A stretch of DNA of 38,733 nt, taken from a virus. The notes below the pieces were generated by a model, which saw only the letters and a list, made by a program, of their open reading frames with translations, ran no database searches and had not been told where the DNA came from. Positions 1 through 7,477 of this stretch are shown here, one piece after another. Position numbers and translations under genes: made by a program. The DNA is taken from the IMG/VR virus record IMGVR_UViG_3300006030_000012, positions 1 through 38,733 of that record; one strand, written 5' to 3'. How positions within the stretch are numbered: position 1 is the stretch's first letter; each line of letters opens with the position of its first letter.

Positions 1-100
1 TCCGATCCCGCTGCCGTCCTTCAACGTCGACGCTCTCATGGGCCTCACGCTTGGCATGTTAGGTCTCGGAGGGCTGCGAACCTACGAGAAGGTTAAGGGC
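1..100. repeat. Terminal direct repeat, left copy (circular overlap)
   Basis: These 100 bases are identical to 38634-38733. The repeat lies inside the holin coding sequence, and joining the two ends restores one uninterrupted holin reading frame. This is what a circular or circularly permuted genome looks like after assembly, giving a unique length of 38,633 bp. A real short packaging repeat cannot be excluded from sequence alone, but its position inside a gene makes it less likely. Confidence 0.95.
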
Positions 101-112
101 GTTGCGCGGTGA
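1..112 (+). CDS. Holin, 3' end (continues from 38356-38733 across the junction)
   Basis: This is the C-terminal part of the 3TM-type holin that begins at 38356. Reading starts at base 2 (P-I-P-L-P-S-F-N-V-D...) and ends at TGA 110-112 with the residues KVKGVAR. The segment encodes the last hydrophobic helix (around ALMGLTLGMLGLGG) and a short basic tail. The stop overlaps the GTG start of the endolysin by four bases (GTGA), so lysis proteins are translationally coupled. Confidence 0.85.
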   Translation, partial: PIPLPSFNVDALMGLTLGMLGLGGLRTYEKVKGVAR

Positions 113-645
113 AAGAAAATTGGGATGCCGCATTCAAGGCCACGCTGAAGCATGAGGGCGGGTTCGTGAACCACCCGAAGGATCCTGGCGGCATGACAAA
201 CCTCGGCGTCACGAAGCGCGTGTGGGACGACTACACCGGACGCCGTGCGACCGAAGCCGATATGCGCGCGCTGACGCCGGAGAAGGTGAAGCCGCTCTAC
301 AAGAAAAACTATTGGGACAGGGTCGCCGGCGACGAGCTGCCGTCCGGCATCGACTTCGCCGTCTACGACTTTGCCGTCAACTCCGGCCCGTCTCGAGCGA
401 TCCGGATCGCGCAGAAGATCACCGGCACGAAACAAGACGGCGTCATGGGTCCGGCAACGCTCGCAAGGATCAGAGCGTACTGCGACACATACGACGCCGA
501 GACGTTCGTCATCACCTACCAGCACGAGCGGCTGGCCTTCCTGCAGAGCCTGTCGACGTTCCAGACGTTCGGCAAGGGTTGGAGCCGGCGCGTTGCTGAG
601 GTAGAAGATCAGGGCGTTGCTCTTGCGAGAACAGAGGTTGTGTGA
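109..645 (+). CDS. Endolysin, GH108-type N-acetylmuramidase
   Basis: A peptidoglycan hydrolase of 178 residues that would cut the glycan backbone at lysis. The N-terminus carries the family signature: H15-E16-G-G followed by NHPKDPGGMTNLGVT (residues 21-35). Glu16 is the expected catalytic acid in glycosyl hydrolase family 108. The C-terminal half (TKQDGVMGPATLARI, about 107-121) looks like the companion peptidoglycan-binding domain. No signal peptide or membrane anchor is visible, so it should depend on the adjacent holin for access to the wall. It starts with GTG overlapping the holin stop and ends at a TGATG overlap with the next gene. Confidence 0.92.
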   Translation: MKENWDAAFKATLKHEGGFVNHPKDPGGMTNLGVTKRVWDDYTGRRATEADMRALTPEKVKPLYKKNYWDRVAGDELPSGIDFAVYDFAVNSGPSRAIRIAQKITGTKQDGVMGPATLARIRAYCDTYDAETFVITYQHERLAFLQSLSTFQTFGKGWSRRVAEVEDQGVALARTEVV

Positions 646-2603
646 TGCCGCTTGCCCCGATCAGCCTCCCTCCCGGTGTTGTTAAGCCTGCTACGGCGTT
701 GCAGGCCAAGGGCCGCTATTGGGACGCCAACCTCATCCGCTGGCAGGCAGCGAAGCTGCAGCCGATCGGTGGCTGGCAGCGCATTACGTCGTCTCCTCTC
801 GACAGCCCCGCGCGCACGATCACGTCCTGGGCAAACAACGACAACAGCGCCTACGCGGCGATCGGCTGCGAGACGAAGCTTTATGTGCTGAACGGCAGCA
901 CGTTTACAGACATCACGCCAGACAACTACGTCGCGCCCGACAGCACGCTCGTCGGTCCGTATGGCGCCTACGATTACAGCGACCTGCTGTACGGTCTCGA
1001 CATTGGCACGGTGTCGATCTCGACTGCCGTGCGGTCGTCGAATGTAGTAACAATCACCACATCGACGCCTCACAGTTTTATCGTGGGGGTCGATGTCGTC
1101 ATTGCTGGCGTTTCAACCAGCTCGTTCAATGGCACGTTTGAAGTCGCCAGCGTGCCGTCGTCGACCACGTTTACGTTTTCGCAGACGGCAGCGAATGCGT
1201 CGTCGTCGGGCGGAACAGCGGAGCTGACGGAAGCCGATCGTCGCCCGTTTTCGGCGTTCTTCACGCGTGAGTTCACCTGGACGATCGACAACTGGGGCGA
1301 AGACATCCTCGCCGTGGCATCGAGCGACGGTCGTCTCTTGCATTGGAGCGTCGGCGAACCGCAGGCGCATGTTGTCGGATATTCCGACATCGTGACAGCG
1401 GCGCGCGTTTCTAACGTCGTCACGGTGACGACAGACTTCCATCACGGATTGAGTACGGGCGATCAAGTCACGATCTCCGGCAATTCTGTGTCTGCGTTCA
1501 ATGCGACGTGGACTGTTGCGTCTGTCCCGTCTGACACGACGTTCACGTTCTCCAACAGCGGAACAGACACAACAGGCAGCGGCGGATCTCTAACAGTTCC
1601 CAACGTCCCGACAAGCAATCGTGGCGTGATCGTGACGCAGGAGCGGCACGCTGTGCTGTTCGGTTGCGGCGGCAACAGCCGGCGCATCGCCTGGTCGAAC
1701 CGCGAGGATTACAACAACTGGAACTTCGCAGACGCAACAAATACGGCAGGCTTTCTTGACCTTGAGACCGAGAGCGAGATCGTCATGGCCGCGTCGGTGC
1801 GTGAAGGCGTGCTGATTTGGACGGACGACGAAGCCTGGCTGATGCGGTACGTCGGCCTGCCTTACGTCTACGGCATCGAGCGGATCGGCTACGGCTGCGG
1901 GCTGATTGCGCCGCGGTCGTTTGCGACGTTTGCCGGTCGCTGCATCTGGATGGGCCGCGAAGGCTTCTGGATCTACGACGGCGGCTATGTGAAGCCGCTG
2001 CCGTGCGACGTTGGCTCCTATGTGTTTGAGAACATCGACCCGTCCTCCGGCATCATTCACACAAACGGATCCGAGAACAACGTCTTCCCTGAAGTGTGGT
2101 TCTGGTATCCGGAGATCGGCAGCGCAGTGCCGAACCGCTACGTCGCGTTCAACTACGCCGAGAACTGGTGGACGATCGGCGAGATGACGCGCACTGCAGG
2201 CTGCGGCGCGGGAGTGTTCGACTACCCCGTATGGGGCGACGAAGCCGGCGAGATCTACTTCCATGAGAACGGATGGACGGCGGCAGGCGCGTCTCTGGTC
2301 GGCCACAGATGGGCCGAGAGCGGCGCTCTGAACCTGCAGCAAGGCAACGGCATGACGTTCATTCGCCAGGCTCTGACGGACAGCGGATACGGCTACAACT
2401 CGACGGCGCTGACGTTCTTCTCGACGTTCACGCCGGAGGGCGCCGAGACGACGAGCGGACCCTACGCGCCGCGGTCTGACGGCTACACAGACACGCGCGT
2501 CACGGGCCGAGACTTCCGCATCAAGCTTGAGGCGACGCACGACAGCAACTGGAGCGTCGGCGAAATGCGTCTCGACCTTGTCCCGGCAGGAGGGCGCAGG
2601 TGA
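645..2603 (+). CDS. Large virion protein with two FCCH-like beta repeats (tail hub/stabilisation candidate)
   Basis: A 652-residue protein, probably a structural component near the tail. The N-terminal LPPGV...KGRYWDANLIRW...GGWQRI is a pattern I associate with podovirus structural proteins of alphaproteobacteria. Two related beta segments of about 68 residues sit at about 128-195 and 251-319, each of the form VxSNVVTxTT...G..V.I.G...FN.T..VASVPS.TTFTFS. Databases often label such segments ubiquitin-activating E1 FCCH domain. The rest is rich in aromatic and beta-propeller-like sequence, comparable in kind to P22 gp10-type hub proteins, though homology is not demonstrated. The ATG at 645 (TGATG with the endolysin stop) is preferred over GTG 642. 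Confidence 0.6.
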   Translation: MPLAPISLPPGVVKPATALQAKGRYWDANLIRWQAAKLQPIGGWQRITSSPLDSPARTITSWANNDNSAYAAIGCETKLYVLNGSTFTDITPDNYVAPDSTLVGPYGAYDYSDLLYGLDIGTVSISTAVRSSNVVTITTSTPHSFIVGVDVVIAGVSTSSFNGTFEVASVPSSTTFTFSQTAANASSSGGTAELTEADRRPFSAFFTREFTWTIDNWGEDILAVASSDGRLLHWSVGEPQAHVVGYSDIVTAARVSNVVTVTTDFHHGLSTGDQVTISGNSVSAFNATWTVASVPSDTTFTFSNSGTDTTGSGGSLTVPNVPTSNRGVIVTQERHAVLFGCGGNSRRIAWSNREDYNNWNFADATNTAGFLDLETESEIVMAASVREGVLIWTDDEAWLMRYVGLPYVYGIERIGYGCGLIAPRSFATFAGRCIWMGREGFWIYDGGYVKPLPCDVGSYVFENIDPSSGIIHTNGSENNVFPEVWFWYPEIGSAVPNRYVAFNYAENWWTIGEMTRTAGCGAGVFDYPVWGDEAGEIYFHENGWTAAGASLVGHRWAESGALNLQQGNGMTFIRQALTDSGYGYNSTALTFFSTFTPEGAETTSGPYAPRSDGYTDTRVTGRDFRIKLEATHDSNWSVGEMRLDLVPAGGRR

Positions 2604-2845
2604 CAACGTACCCCGCGCCACAGTCGACACTTCCGTCTCCTCCGGAGCGGTACGAGCAATCCTATTTCGCGCTGGTACTCAACACCCTTTCGCGTTCGAT
2701 CGCGGCAGCTGTGTTGAGGGACCAGGCGGTTGCGTCGGTCCTACTTCAATCTCCTAACGGTTCAGTCTATAAGGTTGAGGTAGATAACAGCGGCAACTTG
2801 ACGACAACGGCGGTGCCACTTGGTCAACAGGGATCGCCTCCTTAA
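2600..2845 (+). CDS. Small hypothetical virion-cluster protein
   Basis: An 81-residue protein starting with GTG inside the stop of the preceding structural gene (GTGA overlap). It has a proline-rich start, a helix with ERYEQSYFALVLNTLSRSI, and a C-terminal beta segment (SVLLQSPNGSVYKVEVDNSG). Small proteins of this shape commonly follow the large hub-type gene in podovirus genomes and are probably structural, but I do not recognise a named family. Its end overlaps the possible TTG start of the next gene. Confidence 0.6.
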   Translation: MTTYPAPQSTLPSPPERYEQSYFALVLNTLSRSIAAAVLRDQAVASVLLQSPNGSVYKVEVDNSGNLTTTAVPLGQQGSPP

Positions 2846-3200
2846 CCGGATGCAGAAGGCTCTGCGGCTCGCCGCAGACACGCATGCTCTGGAAGACATC
2901 ATCGAAGCCCTCAAAAGAGGGGAGATGCAGGCCTTCCACAATGACAGGGCGATCGTCATTACCGAGATCGCTCAGTCTCCCCGCAGGAAGTTCGTTCACG
3001 TCTTCATGTCTGCCGGGGATCTTGATGGAGTTCTCGAGCTGATGCCTCAGATTGAGGAATGGGGCAAAAGCTTAGGTGCCGAGTTCGCTCGGGCATCTGT
3101 CCGGCCAGGATACGAGCCGATCCTCAAGGCTCGGGGCTGGAAAAAGACGATGGTCGTTATGGAATATCACCCGAAGGGGGCAGACAATGGGCGGCAGTAG
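2820..3200 (+). CDS. GNAT-fold-like internal virion protein (T7 gp13-like candidate)
   Basis: About 126 residues from TTG 2820, or 116 residues from ATG 2850. The second start lies 4 nt after the previous stop, while the first overlaps the previous gene. Neither start has a strong Shine-Dalgarno sequence. The pattern MQ.ALRLAADTHALEDII...I.EIAQSPRRKFVHVFMSAGD...ARASVRPGYEPILKARGWKKTMVVMEY reads as an alpha/beta acetyltransferase-like fold ending in the usual GW...MV.M strand. T7-like phages carry a GNAT-like protein (gp13) in this position that is needed for virion assembly rather than as an enzyme. The same role is inferred here. Confidence 0.6.
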   Translation: MVNRDRLLNRMQKALRLAADTHALEDIIEALKRGEMQAFHNDRAIVITEIAQSPRRKFVHVFMSAGDLDGVLELMPQIEEWGKSLGAEFARASVRPGYEPILKARGWKKTMVVMEYHPKGADNGRQ

Positions 3201-4134
3201 CGCACCGGCAACCACGACACAGGTCACGAAGACGGAGCTTCCGGCGTGGCTTGAAGGCACGACGAAAGAGAACATCGCCATTGCCGATGCCATCTCGAAG
3301 CGTCCGTATGAGGCATACGGCGGGCAGATGACGGCAGGCTACGCGCCGGAGCAGCTGGCGGCGTTGCAGTACGCGCAAGAGGGTGTCGGCATGACGACGC
3401 CGCTCTATCAGCGCGCAGCAATGGCAGCGAACGACGCGGCAAGCTTCAACCCGATGCAGGTGCAGTCGCAGAACTTTCTGCAGGGCGACATTGGCGCCTA
3501 CATGAACCCGTTCACGCAGAACGTCGAGAACGCGGCGCTGCAGCGGCTCGACAGTGCGACACGCCTCGGCGTCAACCGGATCGGCGACCAGGCTCGATCG
3601 GCTCGCGCGTTCGGCGGATCTCGTCAGGCTCTGGCCGAAGGCGCCGCGATCGGCGAAGCGGCACGCAGTGCAGGTGAGCTATCAGCTAACCTCCGCTCGC
3701 AGGCGTTTAATACTGGCGCCGCGCTTATGCAGACAGATCAAGGGCGTGCGCTGCAGGCGCAACTTGCTAACCAGGCGGCGGGCCTTCAAGGCCAGCAGCT
3801 CGGTCTCAGTGCCGCCGGCCAGCTGCAGAACATCGCGCAAGGCGCACAGCAGGCTCGTCAGGTCGATGCGGCCTCTCTTGAAGCTGTCGGCCAGGCCAAG
3901 CAGGCGCAGCAGCAGCAGATGCTGGACGAGGCCTACAACCGCTGGCTGGAAGCGCGCAACTACCCGATCGAGATGCTCAACCTGCGTCTCGGCGCGACGA
4001 CTGCCACGCCTTACGGCTCGACGCAGACGACGACAGGAACGCGCACGGGTGGCGGATCTGGCAGCAACTTCTTGTCTGGTCTCGGCGCAGCTGCGTCGAT
4101 TGGCGCGTCTCTGGCTTCGATCATAGGTTTCTGA
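3187..4134 (+). CDS. Internal virion / DNA-ejection protein candidate
   Basis: A 315-residue protein from ATG 3187, preceded by the purine-rich AAGGGGG at about 3174-3180. The N-terminus (LPAWLEGTTKENIAIADAI...YGGQMTAGYAPEQLAALQYAQ) is typical of proteins in the ejection cassette of podoviruses. It is followed by a long Gln/Ala-rich helical region (about 100-270) and a C-terminal Gly/Ala hydrophobic segment (NFLSGLGAAASIGASLASIIGF) that could insert into a membrane. Composition and position next to a tail lysozyme and other long helical proteins suggest it travels in the virion and helps deliver DNA. No catalytic motif is seen. Confidence 0.6.
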   Translation: MGGSSAPATTTQVTKTELPAWLEGTTKENIAIADAISKRPYEAYGGQMTAGYAPEQLAALQYAQEGVGMTTPLYQRAAMAANDAASFNPMQVQSQNFLQGDIGAYMNPFTQNVENAALQRLDSATRLGVNRIGDQARSARAFGGSRQALAEGAAIGEAARSAGELSANLRSQAFNTGAALMQTDQGRALQAQLANQAAGLQGQQLGLSAAGQLQNIAQGAQQARQVDAASLEAVGQAKQAQQQQMLDEAYNRWLEARNYPIEMLNLRLGATTATPYGSTQTTTGTRTGGGSGSNFLSGLGAAASIGASLASIIGF

Positions 4135-4823
4135 TGACGGTATGCCTTCAGTTCTCCGGCGGTAAAGACAGCCTCGCCTGTCTCTACCTTCTGCGCGACC
4201 AGTGGGACACGCTCAAGGTGGCGTGGCTTAACACTGGCGCGTCCTATCCGGAGATGGAGGCCTACATGCAGATGTGGAAGGAGCGGCTCCCCGGCTTCGT
4301 CGAGGTTCGCTCTAACCAGCCTGAGCAAGTTAAAGAGTACGGGTGGCCCGCAGACGTTGTGCCGATCAACAGCACGGCGATGGGGCAGTCCGTATCAAAC
4401 CAGCGCGGTCCTCTTATTCAGCCCTACTTAGCATGCTGCATGTCGAACATCTGGCTTCCGTTGCACAAGGCCATGATCGACATGGGCGTGACGACGATCA
4501 TCAAGGGGCAACGCATAGAAGACGGGCGCAAGTCTCCGGTTCGGAACGGCGATGTGATCGACGGCATCACGTTTCTGATGCCAATCGAGAACTGGACGAC
4601 GGAGCAAGTGTTTGACTACCTCGACGAAGTCGGCGCCGATCTCCCGCCAGGCTACGGCCTCGGCGAAAAGACAGGGCGCGACTGCTGGGATTGCACGGCG
4701 TACCTCGACGAGAACAAACGGCGCATTGAAAACCTGCCAGAAGAGCGTAAAGCTGAAGTTAAGCGGCGTCTCGGTTTGATCGGACAGGCTATCCGCGAAC
4801 AGTGGAGTGCACACTATGAGTAA
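4134..4823 (+). CDS. CysH/PAPS-reductase-like PP-loop ATPase
   Basis: A 229-residue adenine-nucleotide alpha-hydrolase of the phosphoadenosine phosphosulfate reductase superfamily. The PP-loop SGGKDS is at residues 8-13, followed by the family-typical LNTGASYPEM (about 33-42). A second half contains IKGQRIEDGRKSPVRNG and a Cys pair, GRDCWDCTAYLDE. Family members either reduce PAPS to sulfite or act in sulfur transfer or DNA phosphorothioation (DndC-like). The canonical CysH C-terminal ECGLH motif is not seen, so a reductase role is unproven. The gene sits between two virion genes with stop/start overlaps on both sides, so it is expressed late with structural proteins, which is odd for a metabolic enzyme. 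Confidence 0.85.
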   Translation: MTVCLQFSGGKDSLACLYLLRDQWDTLKVAWLNTGASYPEMEAYMQMWKERLPGFVEVRSNQPEQVKEYGWPADVVPINSTAMGQSVSNQRGPLIQPYLACCMSNIWLPLHKAMIDMGVTTIIKGQRIEDGRKSPVRNGDVIDGITFLMPIENWTTEQVFDYLDEVGADLPPGYGLGEKTGRDCWDCTAYLDENKRRIENLPEERKAEVKRRLGLIGQAIREQWSAHYE

Positions 4824-5556
4824 CGCTCCAATCGTATATCGCAGGCTTCGTGAGCTTGGCTACTCGCCAGCGCAGGCTGCTGGTGTCATTGGGAACCTGC
4901 AGCAAGAAAGCGGATCTCGTCTCGACCCGAATGTTGTAGGAGACAAGGGAACCGCTTTCGGCATCGCTCAATGGCGCGGTCCTCGCTTTGAGGAGCTGCA
5001 GCGGTTTGCTTCTCAAGCGAATAAGGATTGGCGCGATCCTGTTCTTCAAACTGACTTCATTGATTACGAGTTGAAGAACAGCGAACGGCGCGCTGGTGAT
5101 TTGCTGCGATCGGCGAAAACTCCAGAAGAGGCCGTTCGAGCATTCGTTGCGTTTGAGCGTCCTGCAGGTTTTCGTTGGGGCGCTCCCGAAGGCGCTCACG
5201 GATTTGATAACCGCTTGAAGTTTGCTCTGTCATTCAATCCGGATGGCACAGCAACCGCAGCAGCTCCGGCTCCGGTCTACAGACAAGACATGGCGACGGC
5301 AGCGCGCTGGCTCGGCAACAAGATCCTTCCGGATCAGATCGACGCGCCGCAGCCGCTGACGCCGGAAGAAGTGAAGACGCAAGACGCGGATCTCGCGCAG
5401 TCTGCCGGTTACGCAAAGGCGGCTGGCGGTCTGCTCAACCTGGCGAAGCTCCTACAAGAGAAGCCTGAACCCGAAGAAGAAATGATGCCGGCACCGATGC
5501 CGGAACGGCGGCGCGTTGCATTTCGTCCGCTCCCGACAATGAGAGGGCTGCTCTAA
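4816..5556 (+). CDS. Virion-associated (tail) lysozyme, Phage_lysozyme2-like
   Basis: A 246-residue protein from ATG 4816, with GGAG at 4804-4807. The N-terminal domain (YRRLRELGYSPAQAAGVIGN, then LQQESGSRLDPNVVGDKGTAFGIAQW) matches tail lysozymes that open a small hole in peptidoglycan during DNA entry. The Glu in LQQES is the expected catalytic residue. The C-terminal 100 residues are Pro/Glu-rich (EKPEPEEEMMPAPMPERR) and probably serve to anchor it in the particle. It overlaps the CysH-like gene by 8 nt (ATGAGTAA) and the next gene by TAATG. It is distinct from the endolysin at 109-645, which acts from inside. Confidence 0.8.
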   Translation: MSNAPIVYRRLRELGYSPAQAAGVIGNLQQESGSRLDPNVVGDKGTAFGIAQWRGPRFEELQRFASQANKDWRDPVLQTDFIDYELKNSERRAGDLLRSAKTPEEAVRAFVAFERPAGFRWGAPEGAHGFDNRLKFALSFNPDGTATAAAPAPVYRQDMATAARWLGNKILPDQIDAPQPLTPEEVKTQDADLAQSAGYAKAAGGLLNLAKLLQEKPEPEEEMMPAPMPERRRVAFRPLPTMRGLL

Positions 5557-6977
5557 TGGTTGATTACGCACAATACGTCGCAGACCTTTACCAGAAAGAG
5601 CTGGGGCGCACGCCAGATGCTGGCGCTCAAGGTTGGATCGACGCTCTTGCATCTAATGCGATGACGCCGGCACAAGTGCAGGCCGCGATCGACGCATCAG
5701 CCGAAGGCTCCGTGTACGACGCCTATCAGTCAGAACTTGGTCGCGCGCCGGATGAAGGTGGTCGCGCGTCTTGGACGGGTGCGGTCAGCGGCGGCATGAC
5801 AGAGCAGCAGCTCATCGACCAGATCCGCCAGAGCCAGGAATACCAGCAGCTGGCGACAGAGCAATACGGTGGCCTGCTTGGAGACGTGTACAAGAAGGAA
5901 CTTGGACGCACGCCAGATGCCGGCGGTCTCGCATCGTGGTCTGCGGGCCTGCGTTCTGGCGCAGTAAAGCCTGGCGATCTTGCGGCGCAATTTAATGCGT
6001 CGCCGGAAGGTTATGTGTATGACCTGTACACGCAGATGTTCAACCGCGGATTGGACCCGTCTGCGTATCAGTGGGTCGATGCGCTCAACAGCGGCGCGCT
6101 GACGCGGGAACAAGTCAGACAGGGCCTGATGAACTCTCCCGAGTATCAGAGCCTGTACGGCAACAAAAATCCGACACAGGCGCCGAAAACCCCCACGACA
6201 CAGCCGAGACTTCCGACCGTCAATCAGGGCAACATCAACCCGTATGGTCCGAACACGCGCATGGCGACAGGCCCGTACAGCTCTGTCAGCGTGTTCGACA
6301 ACTACACGCCGATGCGCCCGCTGCCGTCTCCAAAGGACCAGCCGTTCGGCTTTCTGTACGACACAATCAATCAGCGCCTTGGGCGCGATGTGTCTGCGCG
6401 CGGTTTGCTCGACGATGTGACCGGCATGCAAAACGCGGCTGCTATTCAAGGCAACGGGGTATCGACGCCGGTTACTTCATACAACCAATACGCCGCAAGC
6501 GCGCAGCAGCAGACGCCGGCATCGACAGGCGGCTACGCTGGCGGCGGATCGACCGGAGGCTACACCTATCAAGATGTCCCGCCTGGCCCGACGAACTCGA
6601 CCTACGATCAGTGGGCTGCAAGTCAGTCGAACCCCAACCTTGTTGGCGGTCTGCTGGGCGCGCAAAGCCTCGTCAAGAACGCGTACAGCGAGCTGCTTGG
6701 GCGCACGCCTGACGATGCCGGCTTCACGTCGTGGTCGAACGCTGTCTACGGCGGGATGACGCAGCAGCAACTCTACGACGCGATCAGAGCAAGCGCAGAG
6801 TATCAATCGCGCATCAACCCAGTGCAGCCTACTTACGCAACGCCTTACATGTTTGATTATCTAGGAAGCGGAGCTGGTAACGGCGGCGACGGCAACGGTG
6901 GCGGAGCCTACGGCGGCGGATCAGGCGACAGCGCGTCTGGTTCTCCGGCAGGCGATGGTGGCGGGGTGATGGGCTGA
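5556..6977 (+). CDS. Virion protein with about five DUF4214 repeats
   Basis: A 473-residue protein built from repeated units of the pattern LY...LGRTPDAGG...W...L..G.MT..Q....I..S.EY. Units sit at about 5-50, 51-99, 107-152, 153-200 and a separate one near 370-418. The pattern corresponds to DUF4214, a helical repeat known from bacterial surface proteins and some phage virion proteins. The middle (205-365) is low-complexity Pro/Gln/Ser, and the C-terminus is extremely Gly-rich. Placed between the tail lysozyme and long helical ejection-type proteins, it is probably part of the particle. A carbohydrate- or surface-related function is only a guess. Confidence 0.7.
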   Translation: MVDYAQYVADLYQKELGRTPDAGAQGWIDALASNAMTPAQVQAAIDASAEGSVYDAYQSELGRAPDEGGRASWTGAVSGGMTEQQLIDQIRQSQEYQQLATEQYGGLLGDVYKKELGRTPDAGGLASWSAGLRSGAVKPGDLAAQFNASPEGYVYDLYTQMFNRGLDPSAYQWVDALNSGALTREQVRQGLMNSPEYQSLYGNKNPTQAPKTPTTQPRLPTVNQGNINPYGPNTRMATGPYSSVSVFDNYTPMRPLPSPKDQPFGFLYDTINQRLGRDVSARGLLDDVTGMQNAAAIQGNGVSTPVTSYNQYAASAQQQTPASTGGYAGGGSTGGYTYQDVPPGPTNSTYDQWAASQSNPNLVGGLLGAQSLVKNAYSELLGRTPDDAGFTSWSNAVYGGMTQQQLYDAIRASAEYQSRINPVQPTYATPYMFDYLGSGAGNGGDGNGGGAYGGGSGDSASGSPAGDGGGVMG

Positions 6978-7477
6978 TGAACTACTACGACATCATGCGC
7001 CAACGCGCGCAGGACGAACGTGCCCGCCGGCTGCAGCAGACTTCTCTTGATGTCAGTATGGGCGCCAAGCCTGTCGGCATCATGCCGCTCAACAAGCTCG
7101 GCCCGAAGCTGCTGCCGCAGATGATGGGCGGCAGAGAAGTTGGACCGGCTCGCACGCCGGAGCAGTTCGGTCCTCCAATGCCTGCGGCGTTCAATGTTCT
7201 TGGCTACACCAAGGGCTTGAAAGACGCTGGCCCCGAAGCGCAGGCATACGCCGATCAATTTGCTGGCGGCGATCTGTCGAAGGTAAAGGCTCGCATGATC
7301 AACATCGACGGCGAGATGAAAAACGATTACTACACTCGGGGTCTTCTAGATGCGCCGATGATGCCTGAGCCGGGTTCTGCGCCAGACGCATCGACGGGCG
7401 GCTATGGACCGCCGCAGCCTGACACGATGGATCGTTTCAGAATGTGGCTTGGCGGATTATTTGGAGGAGGTGCCTGA
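6977..7477 (+). CDS. Hypothetical protein of the ejection cassette
   Basis: A 166-residue protein starting with ATG overlapping the previous stop (TGATG). The N-terminus is a charged helix (MRQRAQDERARRLQQTS), followed by Pro/Gly/Met-rich sequence and an amphipathic C-terminus (DRFRMWLGGLFGGG) that could contact membrane. I do not recognise a family. Its strict coupling on both sides to virion genes argues for a structural or ejected protein. Confidence 0.6.
   Translation: MNYYDIMRQRAQDERARRLQQTSLDVSMGAKPVGIMPLNKLGPKLLPQMMGGREVGPARTPEQFGPPMPAAFNVLGYTKGLKDAGPEAQAYADQFAGGDLSKVKARMINIDGEMKNDYYTRGLLDAPMMPEPGSAPDASTGGYGPPQPDTMDRFRMWLGGLFGGGA

Noticed and set aside
1590-2630. 346-codon open frame on the minus strand
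   Set aside because: Shadow of the 652-residue virion gene. Low-complexity Arg/Ala/Val composition and no start signal.
3076-3186. Upstream in-frame extension of the 315-residue ejection-type protein
   Set aside because: It overlaps the GNAT-like gene by more than 100 nt in another frame. ATG 3187 has a purine-rich site just upstream and fits the small overlaps typical of this genome.
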